The notes: generated by a model not told the origin, from the letters alone. 64,000 bases of DNA from Aplidium turbinatum (GCA_918807975.1 OU964920.1:5716501-5780500), one strand, 5' to 3'. Numbered from the stretch's first letter, positions 34,358 to 45,694 are shown. Numbers and translations are program-made.

Positions 34358-36005
34358 CAGGGTTCGATCTTAGCGCTGGTCCTCTGGCCAATGTCTAGTG
34401 CGAGTTCCCCGCGGACCAGTACGAATCGTTTCGCACTGGTCCGACTGTCCAGTGCGAAAATATCATCGCATTATGTCGTTTGAACGTTTAGTGCGTGGTT
34501 CTCGTTTGCGCTTCTATTCAAACAAGAAAACACGTGATCTGTGCGTGTTAAACTGTAAGAAAAAGGCAACAACATCACGTGTTAAATCATAAGAAAAAAG
34601 CAATCGCAACATCACGTGACGATATTAAATCGAAAGAAAAGCGGAATCGCAACAACACGTGAGCTCTGGTAGCCCAGTAGATTGAATGTCTTGCCTTAGA
34701 GATAAACTGTTGTTACTGTTATTGCCATTGTATATTTCCATGTTATTGCCACCATTCATCAGGCCGCAAAATATCCGGCGGTCATGACCGCCGGAATGAA
34801 CTCGAATGTCTGCCGAAGCCGACTCATTGGTCGGTCATAAATGACCGCCGCAAAATTCTTGACAAAAAGAAAGCTAATGCTGCAAAAATATATTTTAAAT
34901 TTAAATTGTTACAATTGTTTGTTTAACGCAAAAAAATACGAAGCTGAAACAATAATAGTACAGGCAATTGCTTTAAAGATCACATTAGAGTGGCGTGGTT
35001 AACGAGCTGATGGCAAAAGTAGCCATTTTTACATCATTTCAACCCTGTTTTTTTTTTTCGCTGACGCTTTTCGGTCATTTGTCCAAAATGACTTGAAAAA
35101 ATTCGGTCATTTTGTCTGATGAAAATATTTCCTTTCAAGTAGCTGATACAAACCAAAATTTGCACTTCCTGACTTGACTAGCTGCAACATAGGCGCCAAC
35201 TTTTTATGCTGTATTGATGCATAAAACAATAGATGAACTAGCGATCGGCAGCAGGACAACATTTTTTGAATGCAAACCGCAACAGCTTCGCGATAAATAA
35301 TCACTAGAACGAGTAGGATGCTACAATTCCACACCAAACAAAATCTGTCATTTTTACATTGATTCAACGTCTGACGTTAAATCAATGTAAAAGTGACTGA
35401 TTTTGCTGCCTGCGACATAGCAAAAATTTACCATTTTGTGTCGATTCAATGTCATCAGATGTTGAATGCACCCAAAAACAACATAATTTGCTACGTAGAC
35501 GGAGCGTGCGTTTAGCTTTATGCGCTTGCAAACAGACTCGATGTTGCTTTCGAAAGTCGAAACGTCTGCAGTGAATTGTCGCGGCAGTGAATCGCTCGCT
35601 GTGAAAATGAACTTGAAGTCTCGGCACGACGTAACCACCAACCAACGGGCTGGTTCAAACCGCATTGCGCACACACGACATAATCAACGCAGTAACGGAC
35701 TCACACAAACTGCATGGCGCACACACGACCGTTGCCATAGAAACCTGATCAAAGGCGGGGAATATGCGCATCTTTTGTTTCATCTGCAACGCTAAAACAG
35801 GTCAGTCATAAAGTTGAAAGCAGGTCAGTCATAAGTTGCGATATTGTAGTCAAAAGGGAGCTATGTCAAGTCGAAAACTTAATCAAACGTCTCTCCGTGC
35901 TTCCCACAACAATCTTGTTTTTATCAGTAAACGGGACGGACCAGTGCAAATGGTGAGCCACTGGTCCGGTTGGCCAGTGCGAAAAAAAGTTAAGGTCGAC
36001 CCCTG
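34358..36005. mobile_element. hAT-like element with inserted MITE copies
   Basis: Inverted ends CAGGGTTCGATCTTA (34358) and the complement of CAGGGGTCGACCTTAA (ending 36005), followed inward by GTCC/CTGGCC motifs on both sides. No matching 8-bp flanks could be recognised, so one end may have changed. Inside are a truncated copy of the 32234 element (34760-35044), a half copy of the 32126 element (35045-35190) and a palindromic MITE (35341-35409). No transposase recognised. Confidence 0.55.
35341..35409. repeat. palindromic mini-MITE, copy A
   Basis: A near-perfect palindrome around TTCAACGTC/GACGTTAAA with arms containing TTTTTACATTGA and TCAATGTAAAA, bordered by AAATCTGTC and GACTGATTT. Same family as 50462-50620, 52715-52780 and 59061-59144. 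Confidence 0.7.
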
Positions 36006-37433
36006 CGCCCATTATGAAACGACATGTGTTCTACCAAGATCTGTGTCTACAAGATCACATTCAAGAAATGCAGGGAAAGCTAAATATGCAGCACGATCTG
36101 CCCAATCTACTCTCACCTGAAAGAACACTTTAGCTCTGATAAAAGTTCTGTCTTTAATTATTAACAACAGTGCCTTACCGACTTTGAATTTGCAATCATT
36201 GCCAGAGAGAATGACGTGGTGCAATTGCGCTTCCAAGAGGCAATTTTCATTAGGAGTCCAAAGATCAACAACCCTGCCAAAAGGGAAGAATTACATCACC
36301 TAATCTATTAATCAACTGATTCGACAAAATTTTACATTGACATCGCCTGACAACACATAAACTCAACAGACAGCAATTCAGACAGCAGTTTCAAGCCAAA
36401 GAAAAGAAACGCATACACCAACAACACACTGACTCTAACACCATTCATCATGTCACATCACTAGGGAACTATGTTGCGAAAGCTAGTGCAAACCACTATT
36501 ACCACAGCAAACTTGCAGCATCAGGCTAAAACAGGTCGTTAGTATTGTGAAGTAAGCAACAATCATGCTGCTGAAAGCAAAATTCAATCTATATTGTATT
36601 ACCTGCAAAACCTGTATGTTAAAAAACTCGATGATGATGATGATATAGTATTTATGAATAGCCCTACTTGGTGTTTGCAAAAACTCTATTTTCAACAAAA
36701 AGGTTTAAAACAAAATTGTTTTATCTATTTAAGATAAAAAAGTATATGGATTGATAGTTTTTAAAACAAAACTGTGTTGTTGTTGTGCAGATTGATAACA
36801 AGTTTTGAAATAGCAAAAGAACAAAAATATTATAGAAATTAGAGCTTAAGAGTTGAGTTAGGTACAATCTCTAACTGTCATAGTTTTGATGCATTTCAAC
36901 AAAAAATTAAAAGGGTATGATTTGCCTGTTTCTGCATGTTCGTGTATATAAGCTTGTAAATAATTTTGTTGCCACTGGTGATTGCTGACTAAATTACTTC
37001 TGAATACTGAAAAGTTTGGGTGTTCATCGGGACAATTATCGTTTCTAGCACTAGTTGCAACGTTCATCTGATGAAATTGAAAGTAAAAGTAACAACAAAC
37101 AAGATGGTTTATTGCTTCACACGTTGCAACTAGTGCTAGAAACGATAAATTACTTCTTTTGGACTCATATCTGCCATCTTGGTTGATAGTTCCACTTTTC
37201 AAGTTGTATGAAGATATCAAAACCAATAGAACTGACTTGGCTTTCAATTGACTTCTTCAGATGCAATTAAATTATGATTTTCTCTGAAGAAGACAAAGTG
37301 CTGTCAAAAACGTTTTGTTTAATTTTTAATTTTTTGTGTGTTGTAAAGTTGTTAAATCTGGTTGTGTTGCTTGGTCTTGCAGGTTTGTGTTTAAGACTAA
37401 GTGAACTCTACAGTCTACATCATAGCTCTAAAA
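36006..37433. other. upstream region of third receptor
   Basis: No gene is recognised. It contains a perfect 26-bp inverted repeat at 37038-37146. The promoter of the receptor at 37476 should lie in or near here. Confidence 0.35.
37038..37146. repeat. hairpin with perfect 26-bp arms
   Basis: The arm at 37038-37063 (starting ATCGTTTCTAGCACTAG) is exactly inverted at 37121-37146, with a 57-bp spacer; pairing continues imperfectly outside. It lies about 330 bp upstream of the receptor start. It could be a small foldback element or a hairpin RNA source; no relative was seen elsewhere in the window. Confidence 0.75.
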
Positions 37434-37442
37434 ATGAAGTAA
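37434..37442 (+). promoter_or_regulatory. minimal upstream ORF (M-K-stop)
   Basis: A two-codon uORF ends 33 bp before the receptor ATG at 37476. If the GTGCAG just before GCAAAAATG is a splice acceptor, this uORF would be removed as intron, so its relevance is doubtful. Confidence 0.25.
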
Positions 37443-37475
37443 ATATATTTAAATCTTGGAATAGTGCAGGCAAAA

Positions 37476-39801
37476 ATGTTACTTGTTTCAATTGTTCTGC
37501 TTTTGAGCCTTCAAGGAATATGCTGCCAAAACCAGTGCACTCAAGATTGTTCTACAACCAGTGAATATTCTAACAATACATACCATGATATTTCCTGTTC
37601 AATTCAAACTACTTCATGCTCTAGCAATGCTGATAGTGATCCTCCCGCAGCCCCTTTACTCAGATCTAATGGAAACCACTGGTACTTGTTACCTGATCCT
37701 TATAGGTCAGGTTATCAAAGAATAGGGTTCAACTTTTCTTGGGGTCAAGACGACAGTTCTGTGGAGTCTTTGCAAGGTTACAGAATCAGTTTGCGTAAAC
37801 ACAATTGGTTTCCTCAGCCAATATATTTTTGCATCAATCAAAATTTGGACGCATCAAAAGATATTGAAGCTACTTATTATTATGATTGTTTTGGAACCAA
37901 GAAACCTGTATTAATGGCTCCAGATTTGCATGGCAAAAAAGAAATAATTGCACAAATTCGAAGCCTTCCTCGTGCTCCAGATTCTTTGAATGATCAAAAG
38001 TTGTCATTTAACATTATAATTCCATCATGCAAAGACCCAAGATTACGTCATGTGTTTGAATGCGCTCAGCTCAACAAATTTTCCATTTTATTAGGGAATA
38101 TATCATGTTATAATCGGTCTATTGAAGTGTTTTATAATATGCCGCCAATATTTGGAAATCGTATGAAAGCTTTGTTTCACTCTGTTGATAAAACAACAAA
38201 ACGAGAAAAATTACTGCGATTCAATCCATCTCGTATCAAGGGTCCAATGGGAAGATTCAATTTTACGTTATCAGAAAAAGAAAATATTCAAGATACTTAC
38301 ATTCTTCTGATACGGAGTATCAAAAACCCTGATGTTTCAAAGTTAATACCTTTCAACTTTAGTGAATGCATTAATGTTTCAAAATCAATACCTTCAAATT
38401 TGAATGCGTGCTGTCATTCCAAGTCACCAGATGCATTAAACTGTATTTTGCCCTCAATATTTGCATTTGTGATAGTTGTTTTTACTGTAGCTGGAATATA
38501 CTTCCACTGGGGTGGAAAATTTGTAACTCACAGGTGTTTAAAAGACAAACAGCCCCCTACTATTATACGAAATGATAGAACAGAATGTCTGCAAAGACAG
38601 CTCACTAATGACCAAGGTAAAAACGTTCAAACACTTGAAAAATCTGTCTCAGTTTGCATTATTTTTTTGGATGATTATGTAAAACATAGAAAAGTAGTTT
38701 TAGATTTTGCCAACTATCTTCATGGAGATTTGCATTTTAATGTAATCTGTGAACTCTATGAGACAGAGCTAATCTCGGCAGACCCTCTTACATGGATGGA
38801 AAAAGGATTAAATGAGTGTGATAAGGTTATTGTAATTTGGTCTCCTGGAGCTGTCAAGAAATGGAATATGTATAATAACGTAGGAACTGCTCAACAGGAT
38901 ATTATGTTTACCCCCATGTTAAAACGAATTAAAAAGGACATATTTCGAGATCAAAATGTTGGAAAGTATTATTTTGCTTATTTTGACTATTGCACCAAAG
39001 ATGACATTCCTGATATATTCAGAGAAACTTCCGTGTTTCATTTTAAGCTTATGGAACAATTTGAAGAACTATATTTTAGATTACAAGGAATTGAGATGTA
39101 TATGCCTGGAGCTGTGATCAGAAAAGAAGAAATTGCCTTTGATCGTTATTTTGACCCAAATGTTACCACATATGGCCCTTCTCTGGAAACGTCTATATGT
39201 GAAATGTGTGCTTATGTTAAAAGAAAATCCTGTTTGGCATCTACAGCAAGGTTATTTCAGTTCTCCCACTTTGAATTTACTTAACTTTTCATTGTCTGAT
39301 GATCCAATGCCTGTTGAGGTATGTGCAATGCCACCAGTGCATGAAATGTCACACCATGCTCCTTCTTGTGCAACTTTAAACTCTATGCAAGGAATACTCC
39401 TGACAGAAGTACCACAATCTACTTTAGCTTCAGCAAGAGATTCTGAAAAAGGACCATCTAATTCTCATATTACCTGTTCACAACTTACTGAACTTGAAAA
39501 CCTACATGTAAAAAGCAACCAAAACACTCCCTTTTGTGATCAAGACTTTTATTTTGAATGTGCTTTGAGTGGTATAGAAAGTTGCAAAAACCTTGATGAT
39601 AAAGTTGCTACACCATCACATATTTATTGCAAACATCATGATAGTTCTCAATCAACTGCATCAAGTTCATTTGTTGAACAGTTTCCTGTGTTGAATGGAT
39701 TATTCCAGCAGAAAACCTGCTTCAATCCAAGGGTAGACAGTGGATTTTCTACTTCAGTTTCGGACTCAAACTATGATGATCAACTACAAGATACGTGTTG
39801 A
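37476..39801 (+). pseudogene. IL-17 receptor A-like receptor with frameshift in distal region
   Basis: Starting MLLVSIVLLLSLQGICCQ (signal peptide), the frame runs through a receptor ectodomain (FNFSWG, ATYYYDCFG, QIRSLPRAP, IIIPSC), a membrane helix (SIFAFVIVVFTVAGIYF) and a SEFIR domain (SVCIIFLDDYVKH, LTWMEKG, KVIVIWSPG). At 39219-39222 it has four A's where the paralogue at 15143 has three. The frame then shifts and ends at 39284, whereas the homologous tail continues open in another frame to 39801. That tail keeps DSGFSTS but lost the first DSG motif (QDFYFEC instead) and stops before the conserved C-terminal end. The first open codon is a GTG at 37464; the ATG at 37476 is the start. It could be a recent pseudogene, a sequencing error in an A-run, or a receptor with a shortened tail. 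Confidence 0.88.
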
Positions 39802-40975
39802 TACACAGACCATGCTTTCAGCTTGGAAGTTATGATATATCATATTTTAAACTGTGGAGATTATCACCTCTGTAGAAATGAGCAAAATGCTTATTGAGAT
39901 GGGTCGATCATTTTTCAAACTGTTTATAAGCTTTAATTGCCTTTTTTCTTGTAGAAACTCACCAATGTATGCACGTCTTTGGTATCTCCAGCAAGAACAG
40001 TGTTATTTTCATACACGCCTTTTTGTTTAGTTCATGCTTTCTTGAAAGATAACACTGATGTTATTACTAATATTGTTATGTTTGAAAGTGGCTGCTTGAC
40101 TTGAAGACTTTACTGGTTACTTTGCAGTTTTCTCTTGTTGTAACGCTGCTATAATTAGTGTATGGCAGTTTTTTATATCATGCCGAATTTTTTTTTGCAA
40201 TCATGTTCTGTTTGCATTCAATGGTATATGTTTGTTTACAACAATCCATAAATTCTACCAATAGCCTACTGCATTACTACAACTAACACGCAGTGTTAAT
40301 AATTACAGTAGAATCATTTACCCAACAAATGGAGCAGAAAGTCCTACATGTCTTGCATGATAAGAAAAAGGTTGACTACTTCCCTGTAGTCTTTCAGGAG
40401 TAGTCTGATTCAACATTGACAGCTTGGCGTGATATTAATGTAAACTTTCTACTTTCTACAATCGACATTTGAGATTCAAACGAGGAAGAAATAATAGTTT
40501 TATAATTTTAAAGCTTTTGATGTTTTACATTTTTTCTAGTTGTCTGGCCTATTTTGAAAACTTTATTAAGATAATTTCATATTTTTGTTTTATATTACTT
40601 TTCCATGTAGTTGTTGTTTCTGTTTAATTAGTTTATTCTGCATATGACTTAGCTGTGTTAAGTAACATGGACTAAACCGAATATAACTCACTCATTGTCC
40701 ACAACGTTTGTTGTTAGATTTTTTTGAAACAGTTGTATTGGTACTGATATATTGTAGCTTTACTTTTATATACAACACTTGTATACATTTCCCCGCAATC
40801 TTTGATGGTCTTCTCTCAATGCAGGCAAAACCAAATAATTGCATAACATAGGTAGTCAATTTGCCAAAGGTTTATCCATTATACCAGTATGCCATTATTT
40901 GAAGCAGATTACCTGATTATGTATCGTACATGTCATTTAGGAATCTTGACGATAACTTAATTTATGTGTATAATA
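39802..40975. other. 3' flank of third receptor, no gene recognised
   Basis: Decayed homology to the C-terminal coding region of the paralogue continues for a short way past the stop (ACACAGACCATGCTTTCAGC). The rest is AT-rich sequence without recognisable features. Confidence 0.35.
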
Positions 40976-43306
40976 GGGTGATTCAAAATCGATGAAAAAA
41001 ATTTTTTTTTTGAAATATTTAACTCTCACCCCCTAAAAGTGTGATGAGTAAAGCAATAATATGATACATAAAAAAAAATTTGTCCTACCTAAAGGATTAG
41101 TGGTGGCACATCCAGTTTCAATTTTTGCAAATTGGATGAAATTTATTAAAAAACAACATAATCATTATTATGTCATTGAAATGGTAGATTTACTGATTCA
41201 CATTATTCCACAAAGGAAGAACAACACCTAAAACACAAATACATGCTAAAAAAAGCTATCAAAGCTAGAATACAACCTGACAAATTAACACACACAAAAC
41301 AAACAACAAAAAATTCGCGTTTTTGTTGGATCAATAATACTTAATAAATATCAAAAACACTGTCTTAAAAAGTCATCAAATATTTACAAAGATTCAATGA
41401 ATGCAGAAAGGTTATTTTGTAATGTAGATATGTGTTCAGCGTTATCACAAAGTTAATGCACATTATTGTTTTTCAATCTGGCTCACAACGGTATTCTTAC
41501 ACTGTCTGGAAATTTTTTTGTTGCTCAGTCACCTCTTGAAGAAGAAACTGAAATTGCTCTTCAGTCTCCGAAAGCAGCTTGTTAAATCGCTGTACCAGGG
41601 CCACACCTCGTTCGACATGATCGTTAGCCACTTTTAGAGCCAACACCTGTGTTTTTAGCTTTGGCATAATCATCTCTGTCATCCCAAGTAATCGGATCTA
41701 ATGAAAGGAGCTCATGTGAAATGTCTGGCTTATGGAAAAATTCCATAGTGTCTTTTGACATAAAGTCCTGCAGCTCTTTTTCAGCAATTCTGGACGGAGG
41801 TTGTTTTTGCCCTCCAGGTTTTGTTGCATTCTGAAAGAGCTCATCATTTTCCTCTTGGTTTCCAAGCTCACCGAGGTATTAAAAAAAGCCAGAGCTACTA
41901 ATTTTTCTGACACGTACCGTACCATATGTGGTGTGAAAGTTTGTTTGAAGTAGCTTTTGAAAGACCTGAGCAGATATGTTTATACCCTAAGACTAAGAGC
42001 TATTTCATTAAATTAAGATCTTGTCGTGGAGCTTCACTTGGCAAAATGCAAGTAATCCATGCTTTCACATATACTAATGAAGCAAAGAGTCAGCTTAAAT
42101 TGGCTGCGAAAAAGCCAAATCTTTTAACAGTACAATACCTTGGGCTTGGACATCCATCGAGTGTGGTGAAATGCACCTGGACAACGGAAGGCAACCCCAT
42201 TGTGAGGTTGTTCTCCTAAAAAAGTTATAAGCAATTCCAGCAGGTCTCGGTAATAATCTCGTGGGTGTCTTACAGACAATTGTTCATTTGCAAATGTCAA
42301 CAGATCTGCACAAACTGGCTAGATGAAGTTATTGACATGTGCATCAGTTGGGCCTGGCTGGTAATTGGATTGATCAATAAAGTTCCATTTTTCGTGAAAC
42401 CGCTTGAAGAGGCTGATGCCTGGAGCAGAGGACATATCAAATTTTGTTTCAAATGTGCTTTTCAAAATAAGTTCCATAATGTGATATCTGCAAGCAAAGT
42501 GAAGCAACTTTTCCTAAGTTTTTGCTCCAAGAGTGCATGCACCAGCGTGTTGGCCGGTGTTTGAGGCAGTGGTGTCAAAGCACATGGCCCTCACTTTCGC
42601 ACTAACTTCCCATTCTTCAAGTGCATTAAAAACAGCAGTTGCCATTATGTCTCCAGTTCCTGAAGCAAGTTTCGGTACCCAGAGAAGCTTGGAAATGATG
42701 TGACCGGAAACTGGTATTGGGAAATGGTCCACATGCTGCTTGCCTACCAGATCTTCGAGGAGCTTGCCATCCCAATGCACTTTTAATGGCTCATTAGGAT
42801 TTTAGAATGGAACTGATCTTTTATTTCATTCATAATTAATGTTTAGTTGATACTTTTGTCAATGGTGTCTTATGGTAGAAGAACTTAGCCTGAATTGAGC
42901 AGGGTCTCCACCCACCCCCGCCACTGTTTCTGCTGATATATTACACAGCTCTCATGACAGTGACCCCTGTGCGATCTAACGCAGCTGCAAGACCAGGTGA
43001 TGACTTTTTCAGGCACTCTTTTTTCTGGTTTACGAAATTACTGCCATGTGCTTGTAATATTTACCCAGTTTTTGATATATTCTACAGTAGCATCTTGACC
43101 AAGAATTTCTGTGGTTCTGGTCAAAACGATGGTAGATTGGTAGTGTAACGCATATAGGAAAACTATGAAAATTTTGCATGGGCTGTGCCACCTCTAAATG
43201 GTGTCTGATTTCAAAAATCTTTTGGAATACATGTTTTTGCATGATGCATCACATATCTAAGGGGTGAGAATGATGAAAAAAAAAATTTGTTTTTTTTGAA
43301 TCACCC
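40976..43306 (-). mobile_element. DNA transposon, TA target site, transposase decayed
   Basis: Inverted ends begin GGGTGATTCAAAA and extend imperfectly for about 60 bp on each side, including a shared CTCACCCC block; TA flanks both ends (40974-40975 and, 43307-43308). Transposase pieces read on the minus strand: 42514-42780 (ending with AMCFDTTASNTG, an aspartate-containing motif, and GAC), 42319-42507 (LHFACRYHIMELI ... KRFHEKWNFID) and 41698-41925 (EKLVALAFF...SLETKRKM). They lie in different frames. I recognise the FDTTASNTG / ACRHH-type family from other invertebrate genomes but cannot give it a superfamily name with confidence. Confidence 0.8.
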
Positions 43307-43311
43307 TAGTG

Positions 43312-44037
43312 CAGGGGTGGGCGAACTACGGCCCGCGGGCCGCATGCGGCCCGTGAGACCATTTTATGCGGCCCGCCGGCACTTGCAGAAACTACTAATC
43401 AAACACACACACGTCAGTCGCGCATGTATTGCAACATGCTCTCACGCATTGTTTGATTCACTTGTTTGATCATAAAATAAGTTACAAATACGGTAGCAGC
43501 TACCGTAGGCCTACCAGTAGGCTACTTCTACTTTCTTCCAAATAGCTTTTCATTGTTATTTTAGACGCACAGTTTAATGTTTTCTACTTCGACAGGATTT
43601 TTGTTAAAAAACAAAAGATTTATATTTTTACTCTGTTAAAATAATGAGTGCTGAGAAGCGAAAGATTGAAGACGAAAGTCGTGTTTTTAATAAGGAATGG
43701 ACTGTTAAATACTATTTTATCGAAATTGGGAATAAAGCAGTTTGCTTGTTGTGCCGTGAGTCCGTGGCTGTTTTTAAGGAGTACAATTTAAAAAGACACA
43801 ACCAAACCAAAAGATTGTGAAAAACTGTGAACACTTGCACAAGTCTCATTAACTTTTGTGATGATGATTGCATAGCTTTAAACGTAACTGAGTGTGAAAT
43901 ACAAAAGTTGTGTTTAATATGAATATGCGTTTATTTACCAGGGTAAATTTTCCTACTTTGTAATGAGAGTGTGCGGCCCCCCGACTGCAACATTTTTTCA
44001 AATGTGGCCCTCAGTACAAAAAGTTTGCCCACCCCTG
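43312..44037 (+). mobile_element. hAT-Charlie deletion derivative (726 bp)
   Basis: The ends CAGGGGTGGGCGAACT and the complement of CAGGGGTGGGCAAACT are flanked by an exact 8-bp duplication CCCTAGTG (43304-43311 and 44038-44045). It inserted across the right end of the transposon at 40976-43306, so its target duplication contains that element's last three bases. It keeps only the N-terminal part of a transposase (43644-43820). Confidence 0.95.
43644..43820 (+). pseudogene. BED zinc-finger remnant of hAT transposase
   Basis: A 58-codon frame, MSAEKRKIEDESRVFNKEW followed by CLLCRESVAVFKEYNLKRH, matches the start of GTF2IRD2/ZBED-like hAT-Charlie transposases. The frame stops right after the KRH motif, before the second zinc-binding histidine usual in the BED finger. 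It is too short to act as a transposase. Confidence 0.85.
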
Positions 44038-44456
44038 CCCTAGTGTATAACTGGTATTGTCTGCAGCTTAACTGATTCTGTCTGCATTTTTAGGAGACTA
44101 ATTGCAATTTATTTTAAACTGTACTTTGTAGTTTCAGCATTCATATATTTTCTTACTTGAAATGTTACCTAGATAAAATGCAATGATTTTTGCTTCCTGT
44201 ACATATCTATTCACTGCATATAAATGGCCTACTAAAATTGTATTGATCACTAGTTTCATGTTGGTCTATTTTGCTCTTTCTGATAAATGAATCGATCATC
44301 CACACTGCAATGGATATGGCTCAAAGATAAAGTGCTCTATTTATACAATTAATTTTTAAGTGTTGTATTTGTAGTCATTAAAAATTGTCCTTTAAAATTC
44401 AATAAAATATCATATACATTTTTTAAACAGTTTTAGCTTTTTATTGTCATCAACTG

Positions 44457-44712
44457 GCTTGGTAATTTAGTGATTAAAGTGTCTGTTTCTGAACCGGTAG
44501 ACATGGCATCGATACCCGGTCAGGTAATTCTGATGACCTTTTCAAAACGCTCATGAAACTTGTTTCTGTTTTGCATGCAAGCGATGAGTACTCAGGATAA
44601 TAATGAGATAGGCTCCCTCTGTGTGACGCATTGAAAATATCTGCTTTGTAAATTGCTGAGGGCAACAGATGCATGTGACAGGCATAGAATTATATAAAAC
44701 ACATATTATTAT
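44457..44712 (+). mobile_element. tRNA-derived SINE
   Basis: A tRNA-like head with a degenerate A box (TTTAGTGATTAAAG) and B box (ATCGATACCCGG) is followed by a body ending in CTGCTTTGTAAATTGCTGAG...TATATAAAAC. The body matches the SINE at 60112-60372. Confidence 0.65.
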
Positions 44713-45499
44713 TGGTAGTATCACATGCAGTGTTGTGGAATTACAATACCAATGAATTTAAATTTCTTTCATGGTTGATTGTGCATAATATTGTATCAGA
44801 CTTTCACTCCATTTTTTTATTTTTTGCCATTATGAATTTTACCATACTTTGGGAACTAGCATTCATTTGATAATATGGTGCAATTTCTATGAATCTGTCA
44901 GAGTTACGGTACTTGTTTTATGTTCTATTGCTCATTGTTTATTTTTCAGATACATTAGGTTTTTGTAGTTTAATGAAATTATTAAATGTATCACATTGCA
45001 AATTGTGACTATGAATATATTGGAAAAATGGAGAGTTTTGTGGTTCACGACATTTATTAAACAAATCAAGGTTGCTACTATACACATTTGTTTACCATGT
45101 CAATTGTCAGTAATAGGAACAGTAATCTTTTTTTGCATATTTTAAGGCAAAAATTACATAGTCCAAGCCAAGAAAAAAGGTTTGCTCGTTGAGTAATTGG
45201 AACTTGTGAAGATTACTGGCACAGTGCATATTGCCAGACTGATTTACCCTGGATGTTCACACCAAAGTATATCATAGGTTTTTTCAAGATTTGGAGTTTG
45301 TAGAGTGTGGTGGTTTATCAGCTGATTTCGACACAAATGTGCTGTGCAATTGTGCATTATAACTGCAGTTGAAAATCACCACCGTGATAACCCAGTTGAT
45401 GTAGCATTTTTTGGAGCTAAGGTTCCACGATTGGGTAAACGTCACACGGAGGTGTATATCTCCGTGGCCATATCCATTACCCAGTGTACTACTGTACCT
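44713..45499. other. upstream region of fourth receptor
   Basis: AT-rich up to about 45300. From 45400 the sequence becomes GC-richer and strongly structured, with GGGTAA...TTACCC and a CACGGAG/CTCCGTG hairpin, leading into the hammerhead at 45500. No coding homology. Confidence 0.35.
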
Positions 45500-45549
45500 A
45501 CTGCACTGAGGAGGCCGGAAGGCCGAAACGGTGTGCCACTGTCTGCAGT
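45500..45549 (+). ncRNA. type I hammerhead ribozyme upstream of receptor gene
   Basis: Every core element is present in order: helix I ACUGCA/UGCAGU (6 bp), CUGAGGA, helix II GGCC/GGCC with a GGAA loop, GAAA, helix III CGGUG/CACUG (one G-U pair) with a UGC loop, and cleavage triplet GUC (cut after 45543). Unlike the retrozyme ribozymes, helix III can close by itself, so it should work as a monomer. It is in gene orientation, 107 bp before the probable splice acceptor at 45656. It may be the end of a Penelope-like or retrozyme relic, or an intronic ribozyme. Confidence 0.85.
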
Positions 45550-45656
45550 TATATTACTGTGTTGTGAGACTAGTATTCTGATGTAGATATACACTTTGTA
45601 TACTTATTTACATAGCAGTAGGTTTTGTTTATTTGTTACAGTTTTGTTTTTTGCAG

Positions 45657-45683
45657 ATGGATCCATGTAACTCAGAGACTTGA
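45657..45683 (+). promoter_or_regulatory. upstream ORF directly after a strong splice acceptor
   Basis: GTTTTGTTTTTTGCAG is an excellent 3' splice site, ending at 45656. The exon then begins with ATG GAT CCA TGT AAC TCA GAG ACT TGA, an eight-codon uORF that ends 11 bp before the main ATG at 45695. A 5' untranslated exon must lie upstream. Confidence 0.6.
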
Positions 45684-45694
45684 AAAAACCTGTG

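Noticed and set aside
37066-37090. CTGATGAAATTGAAAG as a hammerhead core
   Set aside because: Helix II would be too weak and no helix III or cleavage triplet follows.
41926-42219. 97-codon plus-strand ORF
   Set aside because: It is antisense to decayed transposase on the minus strand and shows no domain.
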